Assembly: GCA_915070155.1 (NCBI GenBank)
Contig: CAJZFK010000036.1
Location: forward strand, 1-6,723
DNA: 6,723 nt
Direction of reading: 5' to 3'
Source: an uncultured Candidatus Saccharibacteria bacterium
Lineage (GTDB): Bacteria; Patescibacteriota; Saccharimonadia; Saccharimonadales; Saccharimonadaceae
The position numbers and the translations under genes are program-made. Under the pieces are notes generated by a model. That model had not been told where the DNA came from. It saw nothing but the letters and a program-made list of their open reading frames with translations, and did not search any database. Shown one piece after another: positions 5,855-6,723 of this stretch; position 1 is the stretch's first letter, and each line of letters starts with the position of its first letter.

Positions 5855-6334
5855 TTAGCCACGAGCAAAGTGCGCAAAAGCGCGGTTAGCTTCAGCCATC
5901 TTATGCGTGTCTTCCTTCTTCTTAAAGGCAGCACCAGCTTCATTGTAAGCGTCAACGATTTCCAACGCCAAACGCTGTGAATATGGCATTCCGCTGCGAG
6001 CGCGAGCTGATTGAACTAACCAGCTAAACGCATAGTGTAGTTGTCGATGTCCCTGAACTGGGAATGGAATCTGGTAGTTAGCACCACCAACGCGACGAGA
6101 TTTAACCTCGAAGCTTGGGCTAACGTTCTTCAATGCTTTTTCAAACACTGCCAATGGATCTTCAGAATCCAATTTCTTAGCAGCAGTTTCTAGGGCTGCG
6201 TAAACAGCGCGTTCAGCCGCCAATTTCTTGCCGTCTAGCATTGACTTGTTGATCAAACGCTGAACTAGTACGCTTTGGTATCGGCGATCAGGTTTAAGTT
6301 CACGCTGCAATTTCTTGGTAACTTTACGAGGCAT
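5855..6334 (-). CDS. rpsG: 30S ribosomal protein S7
   Basis: A 159-residue S7, near the usual 156. S7 binds the 3' major domain of 16S rRNA, nucleates assembly of the 30S head and contacts E-site tRNA and mRNA. Recognisable segments: MPRK start, LINKSMLDGKK (27-37), the beta-hairpin region with SRRVGGANYQIPFPV (79-93), and the C-terminal HKMAEANRAFAHF (144-156). The family usually ends AFAHYRW; here it ends AFAHFARG, a small departure. The ATG lies two bases after the rpsL TAA, and AAGGGG (6350-6345) sits ten bases before it inside the end of rpsL, so the two genes are translationally coupled. A terminator follows, cutting it off from the downstream genes, unlike the standard str operon. Confidence 0.97.
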   Translation of the reverse strand: MPRKVTKKLQRELKPDRRYQSVLVQRLINKSMLDGKKLAAERAVYAALETAAKKLDSEDPLAVFEKALKNVSPSFEVKSRRVGGANYQIPFPVQGHRQLHYAFSWLVQSARARSGMPYSQRLALEIVDAYNEAGAAFKKKEDTHKMAEANRAFAHFARG

Positions 6335-6336
6335 GA

Positions 6337-6723
6337 TTATTTATCCCCTTTCTTTGTACCGTACTTAGAGCGGCCCTTCTTGCGGTTGTTAACACCCTGA
6401 AGGTCAAGCGCACCACGTACGATGTGATAACGCACACCTGGAAGGTCAGGCACACGACCACCGCGGATCAAGACCACAGCGTGCTCCTGCAAGTTGTGAC
6501 CTTCACCACCGATGTACGCCCAAACTTCATAGCCGTTGTTCAATTTAACACGAGCAACTTTACGCAAAGCTGAGTTTGGTTTCTTTGGCGTCTTAGTCGT
6601 CACACGCACACAAACACCACGCTTAAGCGGTGCATTCTGGTCGTAATAACGTGTTTTTAGGGCGTTATGAATACGACCTAGTGCTGGCGACTTGGACTTT
6701 TTCTTAGCCGTTTGGCGCGGTTT
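6337..6723 (-). CDS. rpsL: 30S ribosomal protein S12 (5' end beyond the window)
   Basis: 128 residues and a TAA stop are visible. The frame enters from the right edge at the KPRQTAKKK segment, so only about nine N-terminal residues (MPTINQLVR-like) should be missing. S12 lies at the 30S decoding centre and controls tRNA selection accuracy. Conserved segments: KRGVCVRV, TPKKPNSALRK (with the Lys equivalent to E. coli K43 kept), GGEGHNLQEH and DLPGVRYHIVRGALD. An internal GTG (6607-6609) is not the start, because conserved S12 sequence continues upstream of it. As in Bacillus, there is a short extra segment (RIHNALKTRYYDQNAP) before KRGVC that E. coli lacks. The residue at E. coli K88 is Pro (RVPDLPG). 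The Asp equivalent to E. coli D89, target of RimO methylthiolation, is kept. Confidence 0.97.
   Translation of the reverse strand, partial: KPRQTAKKKSKSPALGRIHNALKTRYYDQNAPLKRGVCVRVTTKTPKKPNSALRKVARVKLNNGYEVWAYIGGEGHNLQEHAVVLIRGGRVPDLPGVRYHIVRGALDLQGVNNRKKGRSKYGTKKGDK
6345..6350 (-). promoter_or_regulatory. Ribosome binding site of rpsG inside the end of rpsL
   Basis: AAGGGG on the minus strand lies within the last codons of rpsL, ten bases before the rpsG ATG (6334-6332). This arrangement fits coupled translation of S12 and S7. Confidence 0.55.

Noticed and set aside
6337..6609. S12 starting at the internal GTG at 6609
   Set aside because: Conserved S12 sequence (KRGVCVRV and the KPRQTAKKK segment) continues upstream in the same frame to the window edge, so the gene is cut by the window.
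594..6723. Genome-wide reassignment of UGA to Gly (as in SR1/Gracilibacteria) or Trp
   Set aside because: fusA, rpsG, rpsL and yajQ have many Gly codons and several Trp codons, none encoded by UGA. A reassigned code would be expected to show several. One UGA in the window does not fit.

Overview
The window looks like a piece of a small-genome bacterium, most likely a Patescibacteria/CPR lineage and plausibly Candidatus Saccharibacteria (TM7). This rests on protein character only: a divergent but complete EF-G, an S12 without the usual lysine at the streptomycin site, short intergenic gaps, and a large membrane-anchored trypsin-like protease with a Pro/Gln/Tyr-rich tail. No rRNA or marker search could be run, so the assignment is an inference.

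Layout. On the plus strand at the left edge is an HD-domain phosphohydrolase (54-530), possibly the last gene of a plus-strand operon. It converges on fusA (594-2684, minus) across a hairpin that can terminate transcription in both directions (550-581). All remaining genes are on the minus strand. In transcription order they are rpsL (S12, running off the right edge), rpsG (S7), a terminator, yajQ, a trypsin-like serine protease read as two open frames (5267-3738 and 3686-2790), then fusA. The usual str-operon order rpsL-rpsG-fusA is kept in direction but broken up. rpsG is followed by an intrinsic terminator. yajQ and the protease form their own unit behind an extended -10 promoter. fusA appears to have its own promoter with the same TGATATAATA core.

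Main points of interest. (1) The two protease frames are the same reading frame, separated by a single UGA at 3738-3740. The 17 codons between the UGA and the downstream GTG read as normal protease sequence, so this is a nonsense codon in an otherwise intact gene of about 825 codons, not a frameshift. The UGA lies between the catalytic Asp and the catalytic Ser. (2) A 9-base match to the anti-Shine-Dalgarno sequence precedes the GTG at 3686, so restart is possible. (3) EF-G has NKIN where the GTPase G4 motif NKxD is expected. (4) S12 has Pro at the position of E. coli Lys88, a classical streptomycin-resistance site.

Function. rpsL, rpsG and fusA serve translation: 30S decoding centre, 30S head and translocation. 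YajQ is a small nucleotide-binding protein. The protease would sit in the membrane with its catalytic domain outside the cell. No mobile element, CRISPR array, tRNA or rRNA was seen, and no gene-free stretch exceeds about 105 bases.
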